Shown: piece by piece, positions 48,606 to 56,687 of the stretch | How the letters are laid out: every line of letters starts with the position of its first letter | Numbering within the stretch: position 1 is the first letter of the stretch | NCBI GenBank assembly: GCA_003217735.2 | Contig: CP031585.1 | Span: 558,001 to 622,000 of the forward strand | From: Marinibacterium anthonyi | Lineage (GTDB): Bacteria; Pseudomonadota; Alphaproteobacteria; Rhodobacterales; Rhodobacteraceae | Direction: 5' to 3' | DNA: 64,000 nt | The notes under the pieces: model-generated | Database searches by the model: none | Told to the model about the DNA's origin: nothing | Seen by the model: only the letters and a program-made list of their open reading frames with translations | Program-made: the position numbers and the translations under genes

Positions 48606-48949
48606 TCGGCCCCGGCACCGGCGTTCGCGTTTACCTGGCCTGCGGTCACACGGATATGCGTAAGGGTATCGCGGGCCTGTCCGCCATCGCGCAGGACGTC
48701 CTGCGGCAGAGGCCGTCGAACGGAGCCGTGTTCGCGTTCCGTGGGCGCCGGGGCGACAGGGTGAAACTCTTGTATTGGGATGGGCAGGGATTTTGCCTGT
48801 ATTACAAAGTCCTGGAGAAGGGACGCTTTCCCTGGCCCTCGGCGACGGACGGAAGTGTCCGGCTGACTTCGGCGCAACTGGCGATGCTGTGGGAAGGAAT
48901 CGACTGGCGGCGACCGGACTGGGGCGCGCCGCCTGCCCGGGCGGGGTGA
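48602..48949 (+). CDS. tnpB: IS66 accessory protein TnpB
   Basis: A 115-residue IS66 Orf2 protein (PF05717): VYLACGHTDMRKGIAGLS, LLYWDGQGFCLYYKVLEKGR, WPSATDG, LTSAQLAMLWEGIDWRRP. Complete. Coupled to tnpA by a 4-bp overlap. Confidence 0.95.
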   Translation: MIGPGTGVRVYLACGHTDMRKGIAGLSAIAQDVLRQRPSNGAVFAFRGRRGDRVKLLYWDGQGFCLYYKVLEKGRFPWPSATDGSVRLTSAQLAMLWEGIDWRRPDWGAPPARAG

Positions 48950-48990
48950 CTTATCTCTATGGAATCCCTTGTTTTTATGGTGCCTGATCT

Positions 48991-50634
48991 GTGGATATGG
49001 TATCCAGCGCCATGTCCGCAGAAGCCACGCCCCTCCCCAATGATCCCGCCGCTCTGAAAGCGATGATCGCTGCCTTGCAGGCGGAAAACCAGAAGATGTC
49101 GGCCAGTCTGCGGGCACATGATCTGCTGGTGCAAGCGCTGCGCGTGCGCATTGCCAAACTGCAAAAGCAGAAGTTCGGGCCGAGCTCGGAAAAGATCGAG
49201 CGCGAGATCGAACAATTGGAACTGGCGCTGGAAGACTTGCAGGTAGCCCTGGCTGAGGCGGAAGACACGCCGCCGGACGACGAGGACGCGTCGGACACCG
49301 AAGAACAGGTCTCGGCAGCAGAAGAGCCCAAGCAACGCCGCCGTCCGAAGGTGTCCAAGGATACGCCTCGCGAACGCCGTGAACTCGATCCCGGCGACAG
49401 CTGCCCGGACTGCGGCGGCGATCTCCGTGTGGTGGGCGAGGACGTCAGCGAGTTGATCGACATGATCGCGGCGCAGTTGAAGGTCATTGAAATCGCGCGG
49501 GTCAAGAAATCCTGTCGGCGCTGCGAAAAGATGGTGCAGGAGCCTGCACCCAGCCGCCCGATCCCGCGCAGCATGGCAGGTCCGAACCTTCTGGCCTACG
49601 TGCTGACCTCGAAATTCGACGACCACGTGCCATTATATCGCCAGAACGAGATCTTCGCCCGCATGGGGGCGGACATCCCGGACACGACGTTGGTCGACTG
49701 GTGCGGTGGGGCAATGAAGACGCTGGCGCCTCTGATCGAGAAGATCGAGGCCAAGATCATGGCCAGCGATCTTCTGCATGCAGATGACACCCCCATCCGG
49801 GTGCTGGATCGCAGCCGCCGTGACAAGGGGCTTGGCAAGGGTGTCAAGAAAGGCCGGATTTGGGCCTATGTGCGCGATCAGCGCCCGTGGTCGGGCACGG
49901 CTCCGCCCGGAGCGGTCTACCGGTTCGCCCCGGACTGGAAGGAAGAGCATGTCCTTGCCCATCTCGGTGAGACCAGCGGCATTCTCCAGGCGGATGGATA
50001 CAAGGGTTATGCCAAGCTCTACGCCACCGATCTGGACGGCAGAAGCCAGTTCCGAGAGGCAGCATGTTGGGCGCACCTACGCCGCGACTTCCACGATGTC
50101 TGGACCGCAACGAAATCCGAAATCGCGCGCGCGGCGCTCGACCGGATCGGAAAGCTATACGACATCGAACGGGAAATCAGCGGCAAGCCCGCCGAGGTGC
50201 GGCTGGCCGTGCGCCAAAAGGAAAGCAAACCCAAGGTCGCTGCGTTCCGGGACTGGGCCGAAAAGCAGCTCACTCGCATTCCCGGCAAGAGCGAACTCGC
50301 CAAGGCGTTCCGCTACGGGCTGAGCCGCTGGTCCTCGTTCACACTCTTCCTTGACGACGGGCGTGTGGCCATCGACAATAATCCCGCCGAGCGCGCGCTG
50401 AGACCCATTGGCGTCGGCAGACGGAACTGGTTATTCGCGGGCTCGGATACCGGCGGTGAAACGCTCGCCCGCGCGATGACCGTCATTGAGACGGCGAAGA
50501 TGAACGGACTCGATCCGCAGGCCTACCTGGCTGATGTCTTGGACCGTATCCACGATCACATGAACAACCGGCTGGCCGAATTGCTTCCTTGGAACTGGAA
50601 GCCTTCAGAACAAACACGCAAAGAGGCTGCGTAA
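48991..50634 (+). CDS. tnpC: IS66 transposase TnpC
   Basis: Transposase of 547 residues from the GTG, or 540 from the ATG at 49012. The N-terminus has a coiled coil (ALKAMIAALQAENQKMSASL) and KLQKQKFGPSSEKIE. A zinc finger with CPDCGG and CRRCEK lies at about 130-180. The DDE domain includes LHADDTPIRVL and the terminal IDNNPAERALRPIGVGRRNW signature. It appears intact. Its stop overlaps the next ATG (TAATG). Confidence 0.94.
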   Translation: MDMVSSAMSAEATPLPNDPAALKAMIAALQAENQKMSASLRAHDLLVQALRVRIAKLQKQKFGPSSEKIEREIEQLELALEDLQVALAEAEDTPPDDEDASDTEEQVSAAEEPKQRRRPKVSKDTPRERRELDPGDSCPDCGGDLRVVGEDVSELIDMIAAQLKVIEIARVKKSCRRCEKMVQEPAPSRPIPRSMAGPNLLAYVLTSKFDDHVPLYRQNEIFARMGADIPDTTLVDWCGGAMKTLAPLIEKIEAKIMASDLLHADDTPIRVLDRSRRDKGLGKGVKKGRIWAYVRDQRPWSGTAPPGAVYRFAPDWKEEHVLAHLGETSGILQADGYKGYAKLYATDLDGRSQFREAACWAHLRRDFHDVWTATKSEIARAALDRIGKLYDIEREISGKPAEVRLAVRQKESKPKVAAFRDWAEKQLTRIPGKSELAKAFRYGLSRWSSFTLFLDDGRVAIDNNPAERALRPIGVGRRNWLFAGSDTGGETLARAMTVIETAKMNGLDPQAYLADVLDRIHDHMNNRLAELLPWNWKPSEQTRKEAA

Positions 50635-50930
50635 TGGCAACAACCACCTACGTCTGTTCCATCGCCCATGTCGCCAGCCGACTGGACGAAGATCCCGAAC
50701 TCCTTGAAGCCATCGTTAGCAACGACGACAACCTCTCATACGGCAACATAGTCAGCGTTCACATCGGGCCGGACGATTACATCACGGCGCTCACCGACGA
50801 TGGCATCGAAGAACTGCGCGACATGCTCACATCCGCACGCGGGTCCCTCAAGGAATGGCACAACTTCCTCGAAGACTTCGTCGCCGAGCCCGACATTATC
50901 GCCCGCGTCAAGGACCAGTCACCGCGGTAG
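50634..50930 (+). CDS. IS66 passenger protein of unknown function
   Basis: 98 residues, starting MATTTYVCSIAHVASRLDED and rich in acidic residues, ending ARVKDQSPR. Its ATG overlaps the tnpC stop, and its stop (50930) lies within the right terminal repeat of the IS. It is therefore inside the element and translationally coupled to the transposase. No family recognised; it could modulate transposition. Confidence 0.75.
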   Translation: MATTTYVCSIAHVASRLDEDPELLEAIVSNDDNLSYGNIVSVHIGPDDYITALTDDGIEELRDMLTSARGSLKEWHNFLEDFVAEPDIIARVKDQSPR

Positions 50931-50945
50931 AAATCGGGCGCTTAC

Positions 50946-50953
50946 CATCTTCG
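50946..50953. repeat. IS66 target-site duplication, right copy
   Basis: CATCTTCG, identical to 48127-48134. Confidence 0.88.
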
Positions 50954-51042
50954 GCAATGCCGATAAGCGGCTGGCACCAGAGCAAGCGGCGGAGGCGCTC
51001 TGGAACGAGTTTATCGGCAACGCGGGCATCACCTATGACTGA
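50946..51042 (+). pseudogene. severed C-terminal end of the TIR effector gene
   Basis: In the TIR frame this reads IFGNADKRLAPEQAAEALW then NEFIGNAGITYD and stop. It has no start of its own. It rejoins the TIR gene at 48134 when the IS66 and one target duplication are removed. Confidence 0.8.
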
Positions 51043-51199
51043 GCGCATCCGTTTCCGTTGCAAAAACTGCGGCCACCGCTTCGCAACAGAGGTGCTCGAC
51101 GAAGACGAGCGCCGTGAGGCCCGCCGCAAAAGTCGACCGACCCACGCCGTGCACTGCCCTGTGTGCAACCGCACTGACATTCGCAGAGGATGGGATTGA
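51035..51199 (+). CDS. small zinc-ribbon protein, former operon partner of the TIR gene
   Basis: 54 residues, MTERIRFRCKNCGHRFATEV, with two Cys pairs (CKNC and CPVC about 32 residues apart), hence a zinc ribbon. Its ATG overlaps the native stop of the TIR gene (ATGACTGA), so the two were translationally coupled before IS66 entered. Function unknown; with the TIR gene it may form a defence or toxin pair. It now lies 90 bp downstream of IS66. Confidence 0.7.
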   Translation: MTERIRFRCKNCGHRFATEVLDEDERREARRKSRPTHAVHCPVCNRTDIRRGWD

Positions 51200-51324
51200 C
51201 TGTCGTTTCCGGACCCTGGCGAATTACTCAAATGCTGCGACGCAACTTCCGCAGAGCGGACACTCTGTTAAGAAATCTGTGACGCAGACAAGGCCAAGAA
51301 TACCGGTGTTCCCAGAAGGAGCGC

Positions 51325-52788
51325 TCAATCCTTCGACACAATGTCAAAAACTAGCTTGTTGTAGTTTGATGCTTTGGCGAAGTAGCCTAACCTATGACGA
51401 CGGTCGATCCTATTTAATCCTCTGTGGCCAACTGCGCTAGACCAGGACAACCAATCGGATTGCCCAGCACCTAAATGAGCATCTCGAAGCTCTACCAAGC
51501 CATACCTTAAGTCGGGTATTTCAAGCAGTTTAGCCCTTGAAATCGAAGTGGCGTTTGGGTGGTTGTTCAGCCTATCTATGATCTCAGCCGCGGACGCGGT
51601 GTTCAGAAGTCGATCTTCAAGAATGTGGGTTAGCCAAAAAAGCTGAAACTCGTAGATCATCGCATCATTGTCGCGTAATAATTCCAACACAAATGCGGCA
51701 ATGGTTTCTTCGTCGTCCGCCTCGAGGCAGAATGAGTGAATATTCTTGAATAGATGTGGAAAGCGACGCGCGATGTCTGCAAGGCGGTTAATCGCTTCTT
51801 CGGCGTGCTCGGCCATCAAAGCCAGCACGAGTTCCGCGTCCTCTTCTTCGATATCATCTTGTTGAAGTAGGCCTCTCAGAAAACCCATCTCTTCATCCGA
51901 CAAGTCACGTTCGATTTCGACCTCTTCATCGGGGAGACCATCATAGTCAGTGACAACGACGCGCCGCCGTTGAAGTAGCTGTACCCTTACGTCTTCGATT
52001 GCATCCTCAAGTTCAACGTTCTCCCGCACTCCATCGCTGGTCTTGTTTGGATTCAATGAAAGGCCTTTCTCACCCAAAAGGCCTTGGATCGTAATGAAGT
52101 CATGACGAAGGTCGCGTCGAGAGTCGGAGAAAAGGACAAAATCGTCCATAAACCTAACAATAGCATTACTGCGCAACCCGTGAAACTGCTCGACGAAACG
52201 GAGAAAATCATTACCAATCATTTTCGTTGGGTAAATGCCTTGGGGCAGACAGTCTACTGAACGACCCGTATTAATCTCTCGTAGAAACTGGCCAAACGCT
52301 TGGTAATCCTGTTCGGACGCTCCAACTCTAGACAACCAAGAAACAAGATCATGGTGGTAGATCGAGTTGAAATAGGCAGCGACATCAAAACTTAAGCTGT
52401 AGCGAAATTGCTCCCGATACGCTGCAATTGCCCCTTTATACCCCCGATAAGAACCCGAAGGATTTAGTGGCTCGCCATCTTGAAAACGGTAGCCAAAATG
52501 CTTCTTGTGCTCATGGAAGGGTGCTCTGAAGCGGGTTCGGTTGCGCAAGACGAGATCGTATATAAAATACTCTGCCACAGGATCTAGTTTTACGGTTCGC
52601 CTTAAGTGAAAGCCGGGCTTTCCAGCATAGACCCTAGTCTGTGAACGGAATGAGAATGCCTCTTGATCGGGATCAAGGCAACGGGTTAAGAACTCGCGGA
52701 TTTCGTTTTGACCATTTTCGATTAGGTAACGATTTGTCGACATTGGAAAAAGGGTTCGACGGTAGTCGGATGAATAAAAATCAAACAT
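51325..52788 (-). CDS. reverse transcriptase, probably defence-associated
   Basis: A 487-residue RT-domain protein. Motif A is SFDVAAYFNS (133-142, catalytic Asp). A divergent motif 4, LPQGIYPTKMIGN, lies at 181-193 where most RTs have QGxxxSP. The active-site box is RFMDDFVLFS (212-221). Residues about 270-487 are largely helical and acidic, unlike the thumb and maturase regions of group II introns or retrons. This resembles AbiA/DRT-type antiviral RTs, but I cannot place the subtype. It is the last gene of a minus-strand operon, 21 bp after the HerA gene, and visibly AT-richer than the core. Confidence 0.8.
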   Translation of the reverse strand: MFDFYSSDYRRTLFPMSTNRYLIENGQNEIREFLTRCLDPDQEAFSFRSQTRVYAGKPGFHLRRTVKLDPVAEYFIYDLVLRNRTRFRAPFHEHKKHFGYRFQDGEPLNPSGSYRGYKGAIAAYREQFRYSLSFDVAAYFNSIYHHDLVSWLSRVGASEQDYQAFGQFLREINTGRSVDCLPQGIYPTKMIGNDFLRFVEQFHGLRSNAIVRFMDDFVLFSDSRRDLRHDFITIQGLLGEKGLSLNPNKTSDGVRENVELEDAIEDVRVQLLQRRRVVVTDYDGLPDEEVEIERDLSDEEMGFLRGLLQQDDIEEEDAELVLALMAEHAEEAINRLADIARRFPHLFKNIHSFCLEADDEETIAAFVLELLRDNDAMIYEFQLFWLTHILEDRLLNTASAAEIIDRLNNHPNATSISRAKLLEIPDLRYGLVELRDAHLGAGQSDWLSWSSAVGHRGLNRIDRRHRLGYFAKASNYNKLVFDIVSKD

Positions 52789-52809
52789 CGGAGCGACCTG
52801 CTTTCTTGG

Positions 52810-54618
52810 TCAAGACTCTTCGGTCAAAGGTGCTGGTTTGGACGCACCCCAATATTTCTGGTACTCCGGACCGTGGCTTTCCGGCTGTTGACCCTTTTCT
52901 GGTTTCCTCATCATGATCGGCAAAGGTGCGGGTAAATCGGGGCCGACGATGATCGCTTCGCCTTGTGCTAGGGATGGGATAAAAGCAGCTGCGTTGCGAT
53001 CCAGGTCACCGCAAGCTCTTTCGATGGTCTCCCGGTCTCGGTCATTGGTAAGCCTGTGAACAAACAAGGTTCCAAGCTGACTAAGAACATCTTGCGGTAC
53101 ATCTCTAGGACGCTGGGTCGCAATCACGGTCGTCAGCCCATACTTCCGGCCTTCCTTTGCAATGAATCCAAAGGCGTCGAGTGTAACATGGTTATGCTCA
53201 TCCCCAATTGAGCGCCCAATAAACTGGTGAGCTTCGTCCAAGACGCAAACTAGCGGGTTCTCCACGAACCTATTGGCTCGCGCCATTTCAAGCAAATGTC
53301 TCCCGAGCGTATTCAGCAATAATTCACGAGCGTTATACTTGAACGAGACATCTCTGAAAGAGATTACCAGGGCCCTTTGGGCTCCATCGACGACAAAATC
53401 TTCAATAACACTCGCAATATCTTGACCGTCAGATTTGAACATACATGCAAGTTCGGGAGCACCCAGATAGGTCTCAATCCGAACATTTAGATGATTGCAA
53501 GCTCCCAGCGCGAAGTCATCTGGCTTGCCGAAATTCCCCAGAACGCTATGGTCGCTATTGCTTCCTTGTTTAACGCACTCGTACCGAATTTGCTCAGCAA
53601 GCATCGACAGATCAAAATCGCAGAGGTCACTGTTTATTTCGTCAGCCAAAGATATTTGCGCAACCGAAAGCGCATGGCGGCTGTTACCCGCCTTTCTAGT
53701 CGTGCCGTTCGCCAATACCTCTACAGATCCTTTCCCGTCAATGTCGAATTTCTTCCGCCCATTGTCTTCTTCATATACATAACCGCCGCGCCCAGCCAAC
53801 AGTGCCTTGGCTAAGCGAAGACTTTTGATCGCGCTTCTTAGCGTCGGCCCTTGGACTTGGGGCGAGGGCGTCAACAATGAGTAAAGGTCGATCTCCGACA
53901 GATTTTTGTGTGGGAAATGGACTTGTTCAGCTCCAATCTCATCAATCGGGCTGAAGGCAAGATGTTTTGCTCCAGAAACTTTTCCCGCGAACTCTCCTGT
54001 CGGATCGAACAGGATACACTTCCCATCGATCCGCACGATTTCATTGACGAGGCGGGAAACCGTCCAGCTCTTCCCCCCGCCAGTCGCACCAAATACTCCG
54101 CAATGACGTCCGAACAGTTTCTCCGGCGGAATGCTGAGGGCGGCATCATCCAGCCCGGATAGGTGCCCCAGCTCGACGAGTAACGGTGCACTGTCTCTCT
54201 TCATGTCGCCTTCCAAGGCATCCTTAATGGAATTGGACAGCGCTCCGCCCTCTGCGAGGTAAACCCCATCACCGACCCTCGGCTGCGTGTTGATACCGCG
54301 CGTCACTTTCCGAGTTGTCTTGCTGACAGTTGCCAGCAACTGAATGCGTCCCTGTGGTTCAACCGTAGGATCGGTTTCGATCTGGTGCTCAAGGACACTT
54401 CGCTGCCTGTCTGGAATGCCGACTTCCGTCACGCGCCCCAAGATCGCTGAGCGATCGCAATCGACAAACACGAAATCACCCACAGAACCTTTTGCCAGCC
54501 CGCGCCTACCCAAGGCTGCAAGAGCATTTGGCAAGGTAAGTTCCACGGCACTTGCCGTGACCCGTGTAACCGTCCCGATGCGCTTGGACGGGTCGATCAG
54601 GGACGAAAGTTCGCTCAT
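52810..54618 (-). CDS. HerA-type ATPase (HAS barrel + FtsK/HerA core)
   Basis: A 602-residue DUF87/HerA-family translocase. An N-terminal HAS-barrel-like region covers about 10-115. Walker A is GATGGGKS (177-184), Walker B VCVLDEAHQ (457-465) and the sensor TQRP (501-504). HerA hexamers pump DNA. The ATG overlaps the upstream SIR2 stop by 4 bp (ATGA). SIR2-HerA is a known antiphage pair in which SIR2 depletes NAD. The extra reverse transcriptase downstream is not part of the pair as I know it. Confidence 0.9.
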   Translation of the reverse strand: MSELSSLIDPSKRIGTVTRVTASAVELTLPNALAALGRRGLAKGSVGDFVFVDCDRSAILGRVTEVGIPDRQRSVLEHQIETDPTVEPQGRIQLLATVSKTTRKVTRGINTQPRVGDGVYLAEGGALSNSIKDALEGDMKRDSAPLLVELGHLSGLDDAALSIPPEKLFGRHCGVFGATGGGKSWTVSRLVNEIVRIDGKCILFDPTGEFAGKVSGAKHLAFSPIDEIGAEQVHFPHKNLSEIDLYSLLTPSPQVQGPTLRSAIKSLRLAKALLAGRGGYVYEEDNGRKKFDIDGKGSVEVLANGTTRKAGNSRHALSVAQISLADEINSDLCDFDLSMLAEQIRYECVKQGSNSDHSVLGNFGKPDDFALGACNHLNVRIETYLGAPELACMFKSDGQDIASVIEDFVVDGAQRALVISFRDVSFKYNARELLLNTLGRHLLEMARANRFVENPLVCVLDEAHQFIGRSIGDEHNHVTLDAFGFIAKEGRKYGLTTVIATQRPRDVPQDVLSQLGTLFVHRLTNDRDRETIERACGDLDRNAAAFIPSLAQGEAIIVGPDLPAPLPIMMRKPEKGQQPESHGPEYQKYWGASKPAPLTEES

Positions 54619-55271
54619 ACGCCGTCGCCCTCGCGCAGATTTTCGAGCCGATCTTGCAAGAGCTGGCGATCCGTCTTGCCCGATATCATTGGCAAGGCGT
54701 CTGCAAGGTCTTCGAAGCGGCCATTCAACATCGTGATGCGCGTATCAGCCTGTTGTACAAGCCGTGCAATCTTGCTCTGGTAAGGGCGTTGACCAGCCAG
54801 ATCGTGGTCGATTTCCTGCGCGTCTTCATCGAAGAGCTTTTGATGCTCCACGAACCCGCGATCACAAAGGACAAAGCGCAGCGACAGGTTCGTTTCGATG
54901 GCTGACCAGATCGGGGCGCTGATATGATCGTCTGCAAAACCGAACCCGGAGACGATCAACGTTGTATCGGGTTCTCGCAACGCTGCCTGCAACGCCGCGA
55001 ACATGTCGAGATAGGGGCTTTCGAACGCCTCCTGATACTTCGAAGATCGCGGATAGATCAGGACTGGCTTGCGGTCTTCGCCGGGCTCATCGACGCTTCG
55101 AATGACGACTTCATCAGACCGTCGCCGCCAATCCACCGAACCGTGGAGCTTGTAGAGGTGGAACACACCGTCAAGGTAGTCGGCCTTCGTACTGGATGCG
55201 GCCCGCCTCACGATATCATGGTCGAAGTGATCACGGTTGAACCGTTGCTCGGCGCTGTGGGAAAATCCGTC
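54615..55271 (-). pseudogene. SIR2-like NADase gene, N-terminal half missing
   Basis: The remaining about 218 codons contain the SIR2_2-type centre and end: FNRDHFDHDIVRRAA, FHLYKLHGSVDW (conserved His), VLIYPRSSKYQEAF, LIVSGFGFADDHI. The N-terminal NAD-binding GAGxS segment is absent. The frame stays open up to the IS3 boundary at 55271, and no continuation exists on the other side (an in-frame TAG lies directly next to the IS). A GTG at 55211 could start a 198-residue fragment, but NADase function is probably lost. It is coupled to the HerA gene by ATGA. Confidence 0.8.
55269..55271. repeat. possible 3-bp IS3 target duplication, left copy
   Basis: GTC here and at 56545-56547. Three bp fits IS3, but chance agreement is 1 in 64. 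Confidence 0.45.
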
Positions 55272-55351
55272 TGAGCTACCCCCCGAAATTCGGACACTGA
55301 CATAAGCTACGATTTGCAGTCTGCTGATCTTCGACGAGAAGGAGATCAGAG

Positions 55352-55645
55352 ATGTCGAAACGGAAGCAGCACGCGCCTGAGTTCAAGGCGAAGGTCGCGC
55401 TGGAAGCCCTGAAAGGCGAGGAGACGGCCGCCGAGCTGGCAAGCCGGTTCGGGGTGCATCCGACGATGATCCATCAATGGAAGCGAGCCCTGCTCGAAGG
55501 CGCCTCCGGTGTGTTCGAGCGCGGGGGCCGCAAGAAGCCCGAGATTGACGAGGAGCAGGTGAAGGAGCTCCACGCCAAGATCGGGGAGCTGGCGGTGGCC
55601 AACTCTTTTTTGGAACGAAAGCTGAAGCCCTGGGGCGGGAAGTGA
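55352..55645 (+). CDS. IS3-family OrfA
   Basis: 97 residues: helix-turn-helix (KRKQHAPEFKAKVALEALKG, LASRFGVHPTMIHQWKRAL) and a leucine-zipper-like tail (VKELHAKIGELAVANSFLERK). The end overlaps orfB; a T6 run at about 55605 or the AAAGC at 55619 may allow frameshifting to make the OrfAB transposase. Confidence 0.92.
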   Translation: MSKRKQHAPEFKAKVALEALKGEETAAELASRFGVHPTMIHQWKRALLEGASGVFERGGRKKPEIDEEQVKELHAKIGELAVANSFLERKLKPWGGK

Positions 55646-56505
55646 GGCGCGGCATGATCGAGCCGGACCACCCGGACCTGTCGATCGGCCAGCAGTGCAA
55701 GCTGCTGTCGATCGCGCGCTCGTCTTTCTACTACACGCCCAAGGGCGAGTCTGAGCGGAACCTCGGCCTGATGCGGCGGATCGACGAGCAGTTCCTGGAG
55801 ACGCCGTTCTTCGGCGTTCGGCAGATGACCTGGCATCTGCGTAACGACGGACACCTTGTGAACGAGAAGCGCATCCGGCGACTGATGCGCCTGATGGGGC
55901 TAATGCCGATTTACGAGAAGCCCAACACGAGCAGGCCGACGAAGGGCCACAAGACCTATCCCTACCTGCTCAGAGGTCTGCGGGTGGAACGCCCGAACCA
56001 GGTCTGGTGCTCGGATATCACCTACCTGCCCATGCGGCGCGGGTTCCTATACCTCGTGGCGATCATGGACTGGCACACCCGCAAGGTCCTGTCCTGGCGG
56101 ATCTCGAACACGCTGGAGGCCGACTTCTGTGTCGAGGCGCTGAACGAGGCCATCCACAAGTTCGGCCCGCCAGAGATAATGAATACAGATCAGGGATCCC
56201 AGTTCACCTCCTTTGCCTGGACGGATCGGCTCCGCCGGTCCAGCGTGCGCATATCGATGGATGGGAAAGGCCGGTTCCTCGACAACATCTTCATCGAGAG
56301 GCTGTGGCGCACCCTGAAATACGAGTGCGTCTACCTGCATGCCTGGGAGACCGGATCGGAGACGAAAGCGGCCATCCGGAAATGGATGAGCTTCTACAAC
56401 AACCAGCGCCCGCATTCAGCCCTGGGCGGCCAGCCTCCGGCGCTGGTCTACTGGCAGAGAAATGATATCAACCAACCCGATCAGCAGGTGCAACGAGTAG
56501 CTTAA
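55642..56505 (+). CDS. IS3-family transposase OrfB (DDE)
   Basis: 287 residues with an rve-type catalytic core: CSDITYLPM (first Asp), NTDQGSQFTS (second Asp) and IFIERLWRTLKYE (Glu). The preceding HTH_21 region reads RRIDEQFLETPFFGVRQM. GTG at 55642 is the nominal start; the active form is probably an OrfAB fusion. Confidence 0.92.
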   Translation: MRRGMIEPDHPDLSIGQQCKLLSIARSSFYYTPKGESERNLGLMRRIDEQFLETPFFGVRQMTWHLRNDGHLVNEKRIRRLMRLMGLMPIYEKPNTSRPTKGHKTYPYLLRGLRVERPNQVWCSDITYLPMRRGFLYLVAIMDWHTRKVLSWRISNTLEADFCVEALNEAIHKFGPPEIMNTDQGSQFTSFAWTDRLRRSSVRISMDGKGRFLDNIFIERLWRTLKYECVYLHAWETGSETKAAIRKWMSFYNNQRPHSALGGQPPALVYWQRNDINQPDQQVQRVA

Positions 56506-56559
56506 TTTACGCCAGATCCTGTCCAATAGATGGGGAGTAGCTCAGTCCTACGTCAAACA

Positions 56560-56578
56560 GGGCTGCGCCAAGCAGCCC
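56560..56578 (-). terminator. hairpin between tauC and the island edge
   Basis: GGGCTGC, loop GCCAA, GCAGCCC. On the minus strand it is followed only by TGTTTG, so it is a weak terminator candidate for tauABC. The rest of 56545-56687 holds no gene I can see. Confidence 0.4.
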
Positions 56579-56687
56579 CGCCTTGTCCGTCGATCCCGTA
56601 CAAGCGTAGGTTTACGGGTCGTAGATGAAAGCTTCGCGACACTGACGCAAGGTCAATTGGCGGCGGATCGCCGGGACGGGGCGGGCG

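Larger units (their letters stand above)
48135..50945 (+). mobile_element. IS66-family insertion sequence, complete
   Basis: A 2811-bp element. The left end GAAACCGCCCGATTTG and the complement of the right end, GTAAGCGCCCGATTTC, match at 12-13 of 16 positions. It is bounded by the 8-bp duplication. It contains tnpA, tnpB, tnpC and a fourth, 98-codon frame before the right end. It interrupts the 3' end of the TIR gene. Confidence 0.88.
55272..56544 (+). mobile_element. IS3-family insertion sequence, complete
   Basis: A 1273-bp element. Left end TGAGCTACCCCCC and the complement of the right end TGAGCTACTCCCC form the terminal repeats. It carries orfA and orfB in overlapping frames. Both frames are intact, so it may be active. 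Confidence 0.9.

Noticed and set aside
48177..51295. Similar GTTAAGA...GACG sequences at about 48179 and 51267 as IS66 ends
   Set aside because: They are in the same orientation rather than inverted. The ends at 48135 and 50945 with an exact 8-bp duplication explain the element better.
51325..52788. Group II intron or retron
   Set aside because: No maturase or X-domain motifs, no intron RNA domain V-like hairpin and no msr/msd-like inverted repeats upstream; the operon context favours a defence RT.
54615..55211. Complete short SIR2 gene starting at the GTG at 55211
   Set aside because: The frame continues with family-like residues (FNRDHFDHD) to the IS3 edge, and the NAD-binding N-terminus is missing, so it is treated as truncated.
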